Assembly (NCBI GenBank): GCA_949745595.1
Contig: CATJWN010000035.1
Location: 1 to 49,893, forward strand
Source: an uncultured Clostridia bacterium
Lineage (GTDB): Bacteria; Bacillota; Clostridia; TANB77; CAG-508
DNA: 49,893 bases
Direction of reading: 5' to 3'
In this document: positions 1 to 7,166 of the stretch, one piece after another
How positions within the stretch are numbered: the stretch's first letter is position 1
Layout: every line of letters starts with the position of its first letter
Notes under the pieces: model-generated
What the model was told of the DNA's origin: nothing
The model's database searches: none
Seen by the model: only the letters and a program-made list of their open reading frames with translations
Program-made: the position numbers and the translations under genes

Positions 1-225
1 ATCACTATTACATATAGAACAAGCCATTAAAGTTGCTAAACTATTATAAACTTTATCTTCATTGTAATAACCTAAACATGTTGTTAAGTTACCTTGTGGA
101 TCTGCATCAATAAGCAAAACTTTTTTGTTTTCATTTACTAATGCAACTCCTAAATTAAGTGCTGTTGTTGTTTTACCAACACCTCCTTTTTGATTAACTA
201 TTGAAATAACTTTACACTGCGACAT
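1..225 (-). CDS. parA: ParA/Soj-family partition ATPase, N-terminal part (cut by window edge)
   Basis: The minus-strand frame starting at 225 reads [20 protein letters not shown] and continues with [10 protein letters not shown], the deviant Walker A (KGGVGKT) and A' motifs of ParA/MinD ATPases. These proteins bind DNA non-specifically and use ATP to segregate plasmid or chromosome copies with a ParB partner, which would lie beyond the left edge. Only about 75 residues are present. A GGAGG box nine bases before the ATG supports the start. The first 28 bases overlap the end of the preceding sigma-like gene, implying translational coupling. The upstream neighbours do not match the usual rsmG-soj-spo0J origin arrangement, so a plasmid or integrative-element partition system is more likely (inference). 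Confidence 0.88.
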   Translation of the reverse strand, partial: MSQCKVISIVNQKGGVGKTTTALNLGVALVNENKKVLLIDADPQGNLTTCLGYYNEDKVYNSLATLMACSICNSD

Positions 226-689
226 TGTTCAGTACCTCCAATTTCAAATAGTTTATCTTTTAGAGCATATTGATAAGTCAGCCATATAACCTTTGTTTTT
301 ATAGCTTTTAATTGTTCTCTATTTACATTTAAAATTTTCATTATATCTTCATTCTCTAAATTTTTAAAATACTTTAATACTACAAATCTATAATATATAG
401 GTCTTTCGTAAATCTTTAGTATATTAAAGAAAGAAGATAGAAATTCATTCCAATGCTTGTATCTATTTATTACTCTATCTTCATCTAATCTAATAATAAT
501 ATCTTCAAATGAATTAGAAGATTGATTTATTCCTTTAAGCCATGCTCTTGTACTTCCATTCATTTTGTCCATTATCGATTCTCTTCTATTTTCAATTAGT
601 TTATTAATATTTTTATAATTATAGAAAATAAAAGAAATTTCTTTACTAGCTTTTTGTGGATAGAGTAACTCTGTAACTTTATTTTCCAT
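198..689 (-). CDS. Small protein with a sigma-region-4-like C-terminal helix-turn-helix
   Basis: 163 residues. Residues about 100-150 ([17 protein letters not shown], then [14 protein letters not shown]) look like the region-4 helix-turn-helix of sigma-70-like proteins, as in ArpU-type phage and element regulators. The N-terminal half is charged and unassigned. An AAGGAG box five bases before the ATG supports the start. The gene overlaps parA by 28 bases and follows a terminator at 706-743. A regulator of the partition/element module is plausible, but only the fold-level resemblance is visible; the family is not certain. Confidence 0.6.
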   Translation of the reverse strand: MENKVTELLYPQKASKEISFIFYNYKNINKLIENRRESIMDKMNGSTRAWLKGINQSSNSFEDIIIRLDEDRVINRYKHWNEFLSSFFNILKIYERPIYYRFVVLKYFKNLENEDIMKILNVNREQLKAIKTKVIWLTYQYALKDKLFEIGGTEQCRSVKLFQ

Positions 690-705
690 TACAGCTCCTT
701 TCCAA

Positions 706-743
706 CAAAAAAAGAGCTAATCGTTTTATAAACAACTAGCTCT
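706..743 (-). terminator. Rho-independent terminator at the end of the 99-aa gene
   Basis: Read on the minus strand, AGAGCTA (737-743) pairs with TAGCTCT (713-719), followed by a run of seven T. The stem overlaps the stop codon of the gene ending at 742, so it separates the two upstream small genes from the sigma-like/parA pair. Confidence 0.75.
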
Positions 744-1041
744 ATCTTGCATCTCTATTTTTTTTAGTTTTCTTTTCTTGTTCGAGTCTGACTTTTGCAT
801 GAATTTCCATTGCTTTTTCGCCATCAAACTCTTTGTCTATTGTAACTTTTCCTCTTTCGATAAATTCCTTTGATAATATAAATTTACCTGTATCGAGGAA
901 ATTGTATCTATTGTTATTATCTTTTCCCATATACATTGCAGTTACAGGAATATTCTCATCTCCTAATATTGGAATATTTATAGTTATGTATTGACCTTTC
1001 TCAAGTGTTTCCAGATAATTTATTGCTTCTTGTTCTTTCAT
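742..1041 (-). CDS. Hypothetical 99-aa protein
   Basis: A small soluble protein with a predicted beta-rich middle (residues 15-70; GQYITINIPILG, YMGKDNNNRYNFLDTG) and a basic, lysine-rich tail. No recognised motif. It starts 6 bases after the stop of the 176-aa gene with a weak GGAAAG box, so the two are probably cotranscribed. Genes of this size and style are common next to parA in plasmids and conjugative elements, but I cannot name a family. Confidence 0.6.
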   Translation of the reverse strand: MKEQEAINYLETLEKGQYITINIPILGDENIPVTAMYMGKDNNNRYNFLDTGKFILSKEFIERGKVTIDKEFDGEKAMEIHAKVRLEQEKKTKKNRDAR

Positions 1042-1047
1042 TATACT

Positions 1048-1578
1048 TTATTTCTTTCCAAAATATAACTCATAAAAATCTTCAAATTCTTCATCAAGTA
1101 GTTCTATAAAATAATTATCTGGTTCATCATAAGAAATTATATCAATCCACTTTTCAAGATAATCTATAATTTCATATATTCCAACTAGGTTTTCTTTATC
1201 TTCTTTAATAGCTTCTAACACTTCAATTAGATTAGGGAAATCATCTTTCATGATTTCTAGTAATTCTTCATTTCTGCAAAGTTCTTCTATAAAATCAATA
1301 AATTGAATTATAAATTCCCTTCTTCTCTTTTCCATTAGAAAAGATATATCTTCACAATTAGTTATGAAATTCATATATTTATGTCTTGTATTAAATAAAT
1401 CAGCATAATATTTCTTTACATATTCAACATTTCCAATAGCATCATTTAATTTGGCTATATTATCAATAATTGTTTGAAATGCAATAGAAACTGCATCATA
1501 TTCTTGTCCTAATCTAATCTTAAAATGTTCATCATTAGTAATTGTTTGAATTTTATGTTCTAATTTTTTTATATTCAT
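1048..1578 (-). CDS. Hypothetical helical 176-aa protein
   Basis: An acidic, almost entirely helical protein (many Glu, Asp, Leu, Ile; coiled-coil-like segments around residues 30-60 and 85-150) ending in DFYELYFGKK. No membrane segment or recognisable catalytic motif. It is the first gene of the left-hand operon, with an AAGGA box before ATG at 1578. A strong terminator hairpin lies only about 30 bases upstream in the leader. Function unknown. Confidence 0.65.
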   Translation of the reverse strand: MNIKKLEHKIQTITNDEHFKIRLGQEYDAVSIAFQTIIDNIAKLNDAIGNVEYVKKYYADLFNTRHKYMNFITNCEDISFLMEKRRREFIIQFIDFIEELCRNEELLEIMKDDFPNLIEVLEAIKEDKENLVGIYEIIDYLEKWIDIISYDEPDNYFIELLDEEFEDFYELYFGKK

Positions 1579-1604
1579 TTTGAAATCCTTTCTTTTTGAG
1601 GCAT

Positions 1605-1630
1605 AAAAAAATTAGCATAAAAATGCTAAT
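1605..1630 (-). terminator. Intrinsic terminator in the leader of the parA operon
   Basis: On the minus strand ATTAGCAT, TTTT, ATGCTAAT is followed by TTTTTTT. It lies upstream of the first gene (start 1578), so it either ends a small RNA transcribed from about 1650-1900 or attenuates the operon. Confidence 0.75.
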
Positions 1631-1661
1631 CAAGACTTAATCTATTTATTTAAGGATTTAT

Positions 1662-1800
1662 AAATGTACCAGACTTTAATCAAAAGGGTGGTACAAAAAA
1701 TAGCCCCGTATCAAAGTTTTGTGCAAAAGAGTAGAGGTAATACTATTATATACTCAAGTAGCCTCCACTCCGCCTTATTTATAGCACTTTTGCGGACTTA
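1662..1800. other. Highly structured block: candidate ncRNA, origin or nick site
   Basis: Two nested pairings are visible. GTACCA (from 1668) pairs with TGGTAC (ending near 1694). GCAAAAG (near 1722) pairs with CTTTTGC (near 1790), enclosing GAGTAGAGG, which pairs with CCTCCACTC except for one mismatch. GC is locally higher than in the flanks. The stable folding and the terminator just downstream on the minus strand suggest a structured RNA; proximity to parA also allows an origin. Boundaries are approximate. Confidence 0.4.
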
Positions 1801-1910
1801 TATCTATATTATTAAATTCTCATATATGTATTATACTTTTATATACGTCATTCAATTATCTATCTGCATCACTATCTATATCTATAATTTTATGGGTCTT
1901 TAAAATCAAA

Positions 1911-2012
1911 TTTAAGACGTTTTTATAATTGATTAATATAATTTGACGTTTGCAATTTTTGACTTTAATATGATACAACAACTATATGACTTTAAAATGA
2001 AAACGTCTTAAA
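1911..2012. repeat. 13-bp perfect inverted repeat, arms 76 bp apart
   Basis: TTTAAGACGTTTT at 1911-1923 and its exact complement AAAACGTCTTAAA at 2000-2012. Related GACTTTAAAAT/GTCTTTAAAAT words lie beside each arm. This could be a protein-binding or strand-opening region. No gene lies inside. Confidence 0.6.
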
Positions 2013-2407
2013 ATCGATTCTCATGCATCGTTTTTTTCAGACATTTTGAGACTTTTTATATATGCAGTAAATATGTTATACAAAGATATAATTTGATATG
2101 AAAATTTAACAATTGATAGATAAAAAATTGCAAATTCATTATAAAAGTTATAATAAAAAACCGAACAACAAATGTTCGGTTTGAAATATTGATCAAATAA
2201 AATTGCAAAATTAAAAATTTAAAATCTGATTTTGCAATTTTATTTTATTTATGAAAATTAAATATTTGTTTTCAAAAATATTTATTAGAAACAATTTTAA
2301 AATACTAATTTATGAATTTCTATAATTCAAAAATTACCCCCTCTCCTCTATTCTTCCTTTATTCCACTTCAAATTTGATTTGGAGATTATGTGAATTTGC
2401 AATTTTT
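1949..2407. repeat. Five TTTGCAATTTTT-like repeats
   Basis: The 12-mer TTTGCAATTTTT occurs at 1949-1960 and 2396-2407, its complement at 2123-2134, and near copies form a 17-bp inverted repeat at 2195-2211 / 2229-2245. The spacing is irregular, unlike classic tandem iterons. In AT-rich DNA some recurrence is expected, but the GC-containing core is shared by all copies. Confidence 0.45.
2155..2182 (-). terminator. Rho-independent terminator
   Basis: Stem AAACCGAAC/GTTCGGTTT with a 7-base loop; on the minus strand it ends in a T run. It lies about 260 bases after the stop of the 355-aa gene and is the nearest transcription stop for it. Confidence 0.7.
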
Positions 2408-2439
2408 TATGCTAGCTAATTTTCTAATAAATCCATCTC

Positions 2440-3507
2440 TTAGCTAGTTCTTATGAGCATATCTGCTTTAATTTCATTATCTAAACTCTTCTGAAGATAT
2501 GATTGAACATTTTGGGCTAATTCTCCTCTCCATCCTGACATAAAAAAGTAGAGAGGATGTGTCTGTTTGCCATATTTCCTGCCATATTCTTTAAGATTTT
2601 GAGCTAATTCAGATAATAAGTTTTTCTTTACAGAACTACTCAATTCAGTACTTAAACAAGTTGGATAATTATTGTCAGATTGAATAACTCGGTAAGATAA
2701 CCCATAATAAAGACTCAATTTTCCAGAATTAAACAGTTCTTCGTGACATTCATTATTCTGAGCATTAAAAGGAACAGCATTAATATTGTATGTAATATCA
2801 CGCAAATATGACAGGTACTCTTCAGAAGTTAAGTTTTTTTCTTTCAAACATTCGAATTTAAATGTATCAAAATCATAATATATTGTTGGTGCATGTTCAT
2901 TTATAGAAAAGGTTTGTTTTATGCATACATCTTTAGTAGAACTTTTAGAACATTCATAAGATTCTAAAATGACCTTAGAAAGTTCTACACCACCAGATAT
3001 TGATGACATAGTAAATATAGATTTTAATGGAAATTTAAAAAAACATCTACCTTTAATATTTCTAGGATCTATTTGCAATTCAGCATATTGGGTTAAACCT
3101 CTTTTATCTTTATCGCCCAAATTTGAAAAATCAGTAATTTTTTTCGACAAAAATAATCCTCTTAGTCCACATTCCAATATACCAGCAGATATTGTACAAT
3201 AATTCTCACCATTTTGTATTTCTATTTTTTGCCCATTAACAGAAAATTTTACTGCGCCATTAGACGAAATACCCGTGTTTGTAAATTCACAATTATAATC
3301 ATATCTTCTTAATAAGTTTTCTATTTCAGGTAGTATTACTTCATTGGCATCAGCTAATATTAAATCTCTCATACCTAAAATTGCTAAATAAGTTTTTATT
3401 ATATTTTTATATTGTGATAGCAATATAGGAAGATTTCTTTTGTGTGAGTTTAAAAGCTTTAAAGTGCCTTCAGGATTATGCTCATCTAATAGCTTTACTT
3501 CAAACAT
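2440..3507 (-). CDS. Orphan 355-aa protein of unknown function
   Basis: A soluble protein without signal peptide or membrane segments. A mixed N-terminal region (residues 1-90) is followed by a beta-rich middle and a helical C-terminal stretch containing YGRKYGKQTHPLYFFMSGWRG. I recognise no domain. GGAGG six bases before ATG at 3507 supports the start. It is a single-gene unit between the repeat-rich intergenic region and the AraC regulator, a position typical of accessory genes, so a mobile-element or defence role is possible but unsupported. Confidence 0.6.
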   Translation of the reverse strand: MFEVKLLDEHNPEGTLKLLNSHKRNLPILLSQYKNIIKTYLAILGMRDLILADANEVILPEIENLLRRYDYNCEFTNTGISSNGAVKFSVNGQKIEIQNGENYCTISAGILECGLRGLFLSKKITDFSNLGDKDKRGLTQYAELQIDPRNIKGRCFFKFPLKSIFTMSSISGGVELSKVILESYECSKSSTKDVCIKQTFSINEHAPTIYYDFDTFKFECLKEKNLTSEEYLSYLRDITYNINAVPFNAQNNECHEELFNSGKLSLYYGLSYRVIQSDNNYPTCLSTELSSSVKKNLLSELAQNLKEYGRKYGKQTHPLYFFMSGWRGELAQNVQSYLQKSLDNEIKADMLIRTS

Positions 3508-3587
3508 AATGAACCTCCATAATAATAATTTAAAAAATTATATCACAGATAAAAAAATAAAAACCAACAAAACTCATACGAGAATTG

Positions 3588-4394
3588 TTAGTTCCTTATA
3601 TGTATATACACATAACAATTGTCATTTTTTTCATAATACTCGAAGCTATAATCCATGTCTATATCAAAATTTGTAGATAAAGCAAATTGCGAGTAAACAT
3701 TTGCTATTAATGGTGCAATGTCTGATTGATTAGCGCCCTTGCAATCGAATATAGCATATTTTCCAGCCATAATTTTAACTGGCTTAGAATCCTCGAATTT
3801 TTCTTTGCATCCAACATAGTATCTCTCTGTGTTGTCAGATTGTCTAAACGTAATTCCATACATTCCAGCTTCTACAATCTTTTCAAAAAGTCCTTTATCT
3901 TTCAAGCCTTGATATAATTCTCTGATTTTATATAAGAAATCTTCCTTTGTTTTTGAATGTGATGTCTTATATCCATATATTTCTATTTCGTCAATTTCTT
4001 CAACCTTGTATGAATATTGAAAAGGTTTATCAATCTGTTTAAATTGAAAAACTGGAAACTGTATGAATTCAACATTGCTTTTCCTACATTCTTTAGGATT
4101 CATTCCAAACATGTTTTTAAAACTTCTAGAAAAAGATGTTTCTGATTCATATTGGTATTTGATAGCCAAATCAATTATTTTTATATCTGAATTTTTTAAT
4201 TCCTCATAAGCTCTGCTTAGTCTTCTCTTTCTAATATATTCTGCTATAGACATATCAGTAATGAAAATAAAAATCCTTTGCATAGATTGTTCAGAAATAG
4301 TCAATATTTTTGCAAGTTTATTATAATCAATTTTCTCAGTTAAATGGCTTTCTATATATTTAATTAGTTCTTCAAATTTTTCTCTGTTATCCAT
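3588..4394 (-). CDS. AraC-family regulator with C-terminal effector-binding domain
   Basis: 268 residues. Residues about 8-105 hold the double helix-turn-helix of AraC/XylS regulators, with the signature IAEYIRKRRLSRAYEEL and the second-helix pattern SETSFSRSFKNMFGMNP. Residues about 115-268 resemble the GyrI-like/AraC effector-binding domain that senses small molecules in Rob- and BltR-type regulators. No ribosome binding site is visible: a TATAAT lies only about a dozen bases before the ATG, so the message may be nearly leaderless. It sits 24 bases after the 144-aa gene and may respond to compounds handled by that cluster (inference). Confidence 0.85.
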   Translation of the reverse strand: MDNREKFEELIKYIESHLTEKIDYNKLAKILTISEQSMQRIFIFITDMSIAEYIRKRRLSRAYEELKNSDIKIIDLAIKYQYESETSFSRSFKNMFGMNPKECRKSNVEFIQFPVFQFKQIDKPFQYSYKVEEIDEIEIYGYKTSHSKTKEDFLYKIRELYQGLKDKGLFEKIVEAGMYGITFRQSDNTERYYVGCKEKFEDSKPVKIMAGKYAIFDCKGANQSDIAPLIANVYSQFALSTNFDIDMDYSFEYYEKNDNCYVYIHIRN

Positions 4395-4417
4395 AATTAA
4401 AATTATAATACATCTTT

Positions 4418-4852
4418 CTATAAATTTAAAAATTTTTTAATCTTATTTATAATCCTTGAAATAAAACTCTCATTACTACCTACTACCAAGCTTTTTTCTT
4501 CAATTTCATTTTTTGAAGTTACAGTTTCTTCGGTTTTAAAAATCGTATTAACATTTGCATTATACTCCTCTAATAATCTTTTGTCATGCTCCAATAATTC
4601 TATTTTCTTTTCCTTATTACAAAAATACTGTATATATATAATAGACAGCAAAAGTCTTACTTCCTTTCTCAAAGCTTGCTCTTTAAGAGGCTTTGAGCTA
4701 TCAATTTGTGAAATATATTCTTTATCCTGATTTTCTTCTAAAAAACTTATAAATTGAGGATTAATTTTTTCTTTTAATTCTTCGCCCATCATTTGAATTA
4801 TAGTATATACATCTTTATATAAATATCCATCCTTATAAATTATCTCTTCCAT
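4418..4852 (-). CDS. Orphan-family 144-aa protein (paralogue fragment at 44549)
   Basis: An acidic N-terminal half (DVYTIIQMMGEELKEKINP) is followed by a helical KPLKEQALRKEVRLLLSIIY segment and a basic, aromatic tail (IINKIKKFLNL). I do not know a named family, but the fragment at 44549-44861 has the same layout (KEQ, acidic helix, IFK, EKSLV, KFWKFL tail), so the genome carries at least two copies. Its start overlaps the end of the hydrolase gene by 20 bases, implying coupled translation. Function unknown. Confidence 0.65.
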   Translation of the reverse strand: MEEIIYKDGYLYKDVYTIIQMMGEELKEKINPQFISFLEENQDKEYISQIDSSKPLKEQALRKEVRLLLSIIYIQYFCNKEKKIELLEHDKRLLEEYNANVNTIFKTEETVTSKNEIEEKSLVVGSNESFISRIINKIKKFLNL

Positions 4853-5786
4853 ACTCTTCTTCTCTTTCGACTGATTTTCCTCTTATTTTATCTTTAATTC
4901 TGTCAAAAATTGATTTTCTTCCTACAGCATCATCTTTGCAAGAAACATAAGCACCTTCAATATCGGATAATTCTACTAAGGTTTTATCATCAAGTTCTTC
5001 AAAAGATAATCCTTTTTCTCTCATTGATTTTTGTAATGCTAGCAATTTTTGGTGATGTCTATATTCTGCAATCATTCCATAAGAATTCATTTGTAACATA
5101 GTTAATTTATCACCACCAAATAATTCTTGTATTTTATTTCTGTTTGTATCAATCAAACTTTTTATATTATTTGTTGCTTCACAATGTGATGGAATAAACA
5201 AACTCGCATTTAAACTACTTAAATAATCTAAAGTATTTAGGTATTCCTTTACATCATATATAAAAAATAAATGATACTTACTAATTGTCTCTTCACTAAA
5301 TAAAGAATCTGCTAAAAAATATACATTGTCACTAGTTTTTATACCTATCATATCAAAAAAATGACCTTTTAAAGTAAAATACTCTAATCCTTCTGGAAGG
5401 TTATTTTCTATTTCCGTGACAGCTGATTCTTTAGCGAGCAAAAATTTGTTTCTTAAATCTTTAAACGGATATCCACCATACAAAAATGAAGACTCTAATA
5501 TAGGATTTTCAGTAAAAGTTTTCTCAATATTATAAGCATATATATTACAGCCAGCCCTATCTTGAATTACTTTATTTCCGCCTATATGGTCTGCATTTGA
5601 GTGAGTATTAATTATGCCTTTTACTTCCCAACCCTGCTCTTCTACTATTTTCAAAATCTTCTTACCAGCATCTTTATCATTTCCACTATCAATTAAATAA
5701 ACATTTTCTTCGTCTATCTTATAAATTCCAATATTAGTAGGATTTTTGATATAATATGTTCTCTCTCCTACTTGCATTAATTCCAT
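4833..5786 (-). CDS. Metallo-beta-lactamase-fold hydrolase
   Basis: About 317 residues. The N-terminus (VGERTYYIKNPTNIGIYKID) and NTHSNADHIGGN show the metallo-beta-lactamase fold, with a later conserved HCEAT and a KGHFFDMIG segment. The metal motif reads H-S-N-A-D-H, with Asn where the HxHxDH motif normally has its second His. I place the start at 5786 because AAAGGAG lies seven bases upstream; the frame is open a further 26 codons with no such box. A C-terminal helical region (about residues 205-317) extends beyond the fold. Substrate unknown; thiolesterase or glyoxalase-like activity is possible. Confidence 0.82.
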   Translation of the reverse strand: MELMQVGERTYYIKNPTNIGIYKIDEENVYLIDSGNDKDAGKKILKIVEEQGWEVKGIINTHSNADHIGGNKVIQDRAGCNIYAYNIEKTFTENPILESSFLYGGYPFKDLRNKFLLAKESAVTEIENNLPEGLEYFTLKGHFFDMIGIKTSDNVYFLADSLFSEETISKYHLFFIYDVKEYLNTLDYLSSLNASLFIPSHCEATNNIKSLIDTNRNKIQELFGGDKLTMLQMNSYGMIAEYRHHQKLLALQKSMREKGLSFEELDDKTLVELSDIEGAYVSCKDDAVGRKSIFDRIKDKIRGKSVEREEEYGRDNL

Positions 5787-5876
5787 AGTTTTGTTCTCCT
5801 TTAATCTTATAATTATTTTAATTAGATTACTTATTAAAATATCATATTTTTTATGAATTTTCAATTAGTAGAACTA

Positions 5877-5925
5877 AAATAAAAAAGGCCTGCCCGCCTT
5901 CGCAATATTAATTGCTTAGACGGGC
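5877..5925 (-). terminator. Strong terminator of the tiny-peptide locus
   Basis: On the minus strand GCCCGTC (5919-5925) pairs with GGCGGGC (5892-5898), with an inner GCAAT/ATTGC helix, followed by AGGCC and TTTTTT. It is much more GC-rich than its surroundings and lies about 90 bases upstream of the hydrolase start, so it can end a short RNA or act as an attenuator for that gene. Confidence 0.85.
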
Positions 5926-5934
5926 AAACCGAAA

Positions 5935-6024
5935 TCAGTTTTCGATTGATTTGTCAACACAAGGGATGATAATTAAGGTTATGATTAGGTAGTATTGACC
6001 CCAAGCCTCTACATAATCTGTCAC
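5935..6024 (-). CDS. Possible second tiny hydrophobic ORF (29 aa)
   Basis: GTG at 6024 opens a 29-residue frame, VTDYVEAWGQYYLIITLIII then PCVDKSIEN, with a hydrophobic segment long enough to reach into a membrane. No ribosome binding site precedes it, so it may be translated only by coupling, or not at all. It ends 10 bases before the terminator stem. Some type I toxins have this size and composition; function is inference. Confidence 0.3.
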   Translation of the reverse strand: MTDYVEAWGQYYLIITLIIIPCVDKSIEN

Positions 6025-6028
6025 AAAG

Positions 6029-6097
6029 TTATCTGCAAACAAGTGCTGCAACGGTTGCCACTGCTCCTACAACAGCCATCTTCTCCAGTCCGCGCAT
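6029..6097 (-). CDS. Tiny hydrophobic peptide (22 aa), type-I-toxin-like or leader peptide
   Basis: ATG at 6097 follows AAGGAG by about nine bases and encodes MRGLEKMAVVGAVATVAALV plus CR. A positively charged start followed by an Ala/Val-rich stretch is typical of small membrane-acting toxins and holin-like peptides. It is followed by a second small hydrophobic frame and a strong terminator, so the RNA is about 220 nt long. The alternative is a leader peptide controlling read-through into the hydrolase gene at 5786. No antisense gene was recognised. Confidence 0.5.
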   Translation of the reverse strand: MRGLEKMAVVGAVATVAALVCR

Positions 6098-6178
6098 GAT
6101 AATCGCTCCTTAAAATAAAATTTTGCTATGAATATTTATATTATGCCACAGATTATGTAAATTTGCAACAAAAGAACT

Positions 6179-6589
6179 CTAGCCGTTCTTAATCATTTCA
6201 TTATAAATCATATGAATATCATTTTCGTCTTTAAATTTATTTTCCATTGGGCACATACCTGTTTTGTCATTGTTCTGAACAAAAGGAACTAAAGTTTCAT
6301 ACTCATATTTTATATGATTTTCTTCTAATACAGGAATAGCATACTTGCTTAAAATATCAGTGTAAATTTCTTTTACTCCTGCAACTGTTAAAACACTGCT
6401 TGCAACTTTGCCTATAACTTTATCTGCTATAATTGCTCCTTTAAGAGCATTTTCATTTTCGTGTAAAATGTCCTTAATGTCTTTTATTCTATTTTGATAA
6501 TATTCTTTTATATCACCATTCCCATAAGCCACTACTAAAGAAGCATTCTTTTCATGTAAAATTTTCTTGATTTCTTCTAGTTTAGACAT
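6179..6589 (-). CDS. DUF1893 protein (cytidine-deaminase-like fold)
   Basis: 136 residues matching the DUF1893 pattern in residues 10-75: NASLVVAYGNGDI, then ALKGAIIADKVIGKVASSVL. The family resembles the cytidine deaminase fold; its reaction is unknown. The ATG overlaps the end of the ECF transporter gene by 8 bases, so it is the last gene of the DUF362-ECF-DUF1893 operon. A C-terminal extension contains one Cys (TGMCPMEN). A role linked to the imported substrate is inference from context. Confidence 0.8.
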   Translation of the reverse strand: MSKLEEIKKILHEKNASLVVAYGNGDIKEYYQNRIKDIKDILHENENALKGAIIADKVIGKVASSVLTVAGVKEIYTDILSKYAIPVLEENHIKYEYETLVPFVQNNDKTGMCPMENKFKDENDIHMIYNEMIKNG

Positions 6590-7148
6590 CTAATTTAATA
6601 CCTTTCTTTATAGCTTTAGCAATAAAAGGCACTGAAGCTAATTGAATAATAATTCCAGGTAGTCCTACTTTAATGCTTTCTATTACAGATATTCCATAAG
6701 TTTGGAAACCAAAAACATTGATTGCTGCAAATAATATGCCAGCATATAATACTCTACCTAAAATAATCGTTGCAATTAATGATACATAAGAATTAAACTT
6801 TTTATTAAATAGACTTAATAAAACTGCATAAATAACAAGTTCTATTAACATATATGGAAGTCTTGCAAGCGCTGGCATACCTGTTAATAGATAATTAAGC
6901 ATAACAGAACTTCCTGCAACTATGCTTGCTGAAATTGCGCCAAAAGTTAAAGCTGCAATTAGAACTGCTATGTGCATTGGTAAAAACATTGCACCTGCGC
7001 TACTTCCAGCTAAAATATGGAATATTCTTGGTAGTGCAACACCAATTCCACTTAATAGAACAGTTCCTACAATGTATTTTGATTTTGTATTTGATAAAAT
7101 ACCTGCCAAACGATTTTCTTTCTTATTTTCTTTTACTCTCTCTAACAT
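6582..7148 (-). CDS. ECF transporter S component
   Basis: 188 residues with about five or six hydrophobic helices and the GAGAMFLPMHIAVLIAAL-like segment seen in substrate-binding S components of energy-coupling factor transporters (here SSAGAMFLPMHIAVLIAA). S components give specificity and share an EcfAA'T energy module encoded elsewhere. AGGAGG eight bases before ATG at 7148 supports the start. It lies 18 bases after the DUF362 gene and overlaps DUF1893, under the MerR-type promoter at 8084-8112. Substrate not determinable. Confidence 0.82.
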   Translation of the reverse strand: MLERVKENKKENRLAGILSNTKSKYIVGTVLLSGIGVALPRIFHILAGSSAGAMFLPMHIAVLIAALTFGAISASIVAGSSVMLNYLLTGMPALARLPYMLIELVIYAVLLSLFNKKFNSYVSLIATIILGRVLYAGILFAAINVFGFQTYGISVIESIKVGLPGIIIQLASVPFIAKAIKKGIKLDV

Positions 7149-7166
7149 AATAACTTCCTCCTATTT

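Larger units (their letters stand above)
1579..2439. other. 861-bp non-coding region rich in hairpins and repeated words
   Basis: No credible gene. It holds the leader terminator (1605-1630), a structured block (1662-1800), a 13-bp inverted repeat at 1911-1923 and 2000-2012, a terminator (2155-2182), a 17-bp inverted repeat (2195-2211 and 2229-2245) and five copies of the word TTTGCAATTTTT or its complement. The position beside parA and the repeat content fit a replication or partition site of an element, or a strongly structured RNA leader; sequence alone does not decide. Confidence 0.6.

Noticed and set aside
1-225. Chromosome-origin parA (soj)
   Set aside because: Upstream genes are small element-type proteins, not the rsmG/mnmG group expected at oriC.
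1664-1903. 79-codon plus-strand frame with an AAGGA-like box
   Set aside because: It runs through the structured block and its C-terminal half is Ile/Tyr-rich low complexity expected from AT-rich DNA; no family resemblance.
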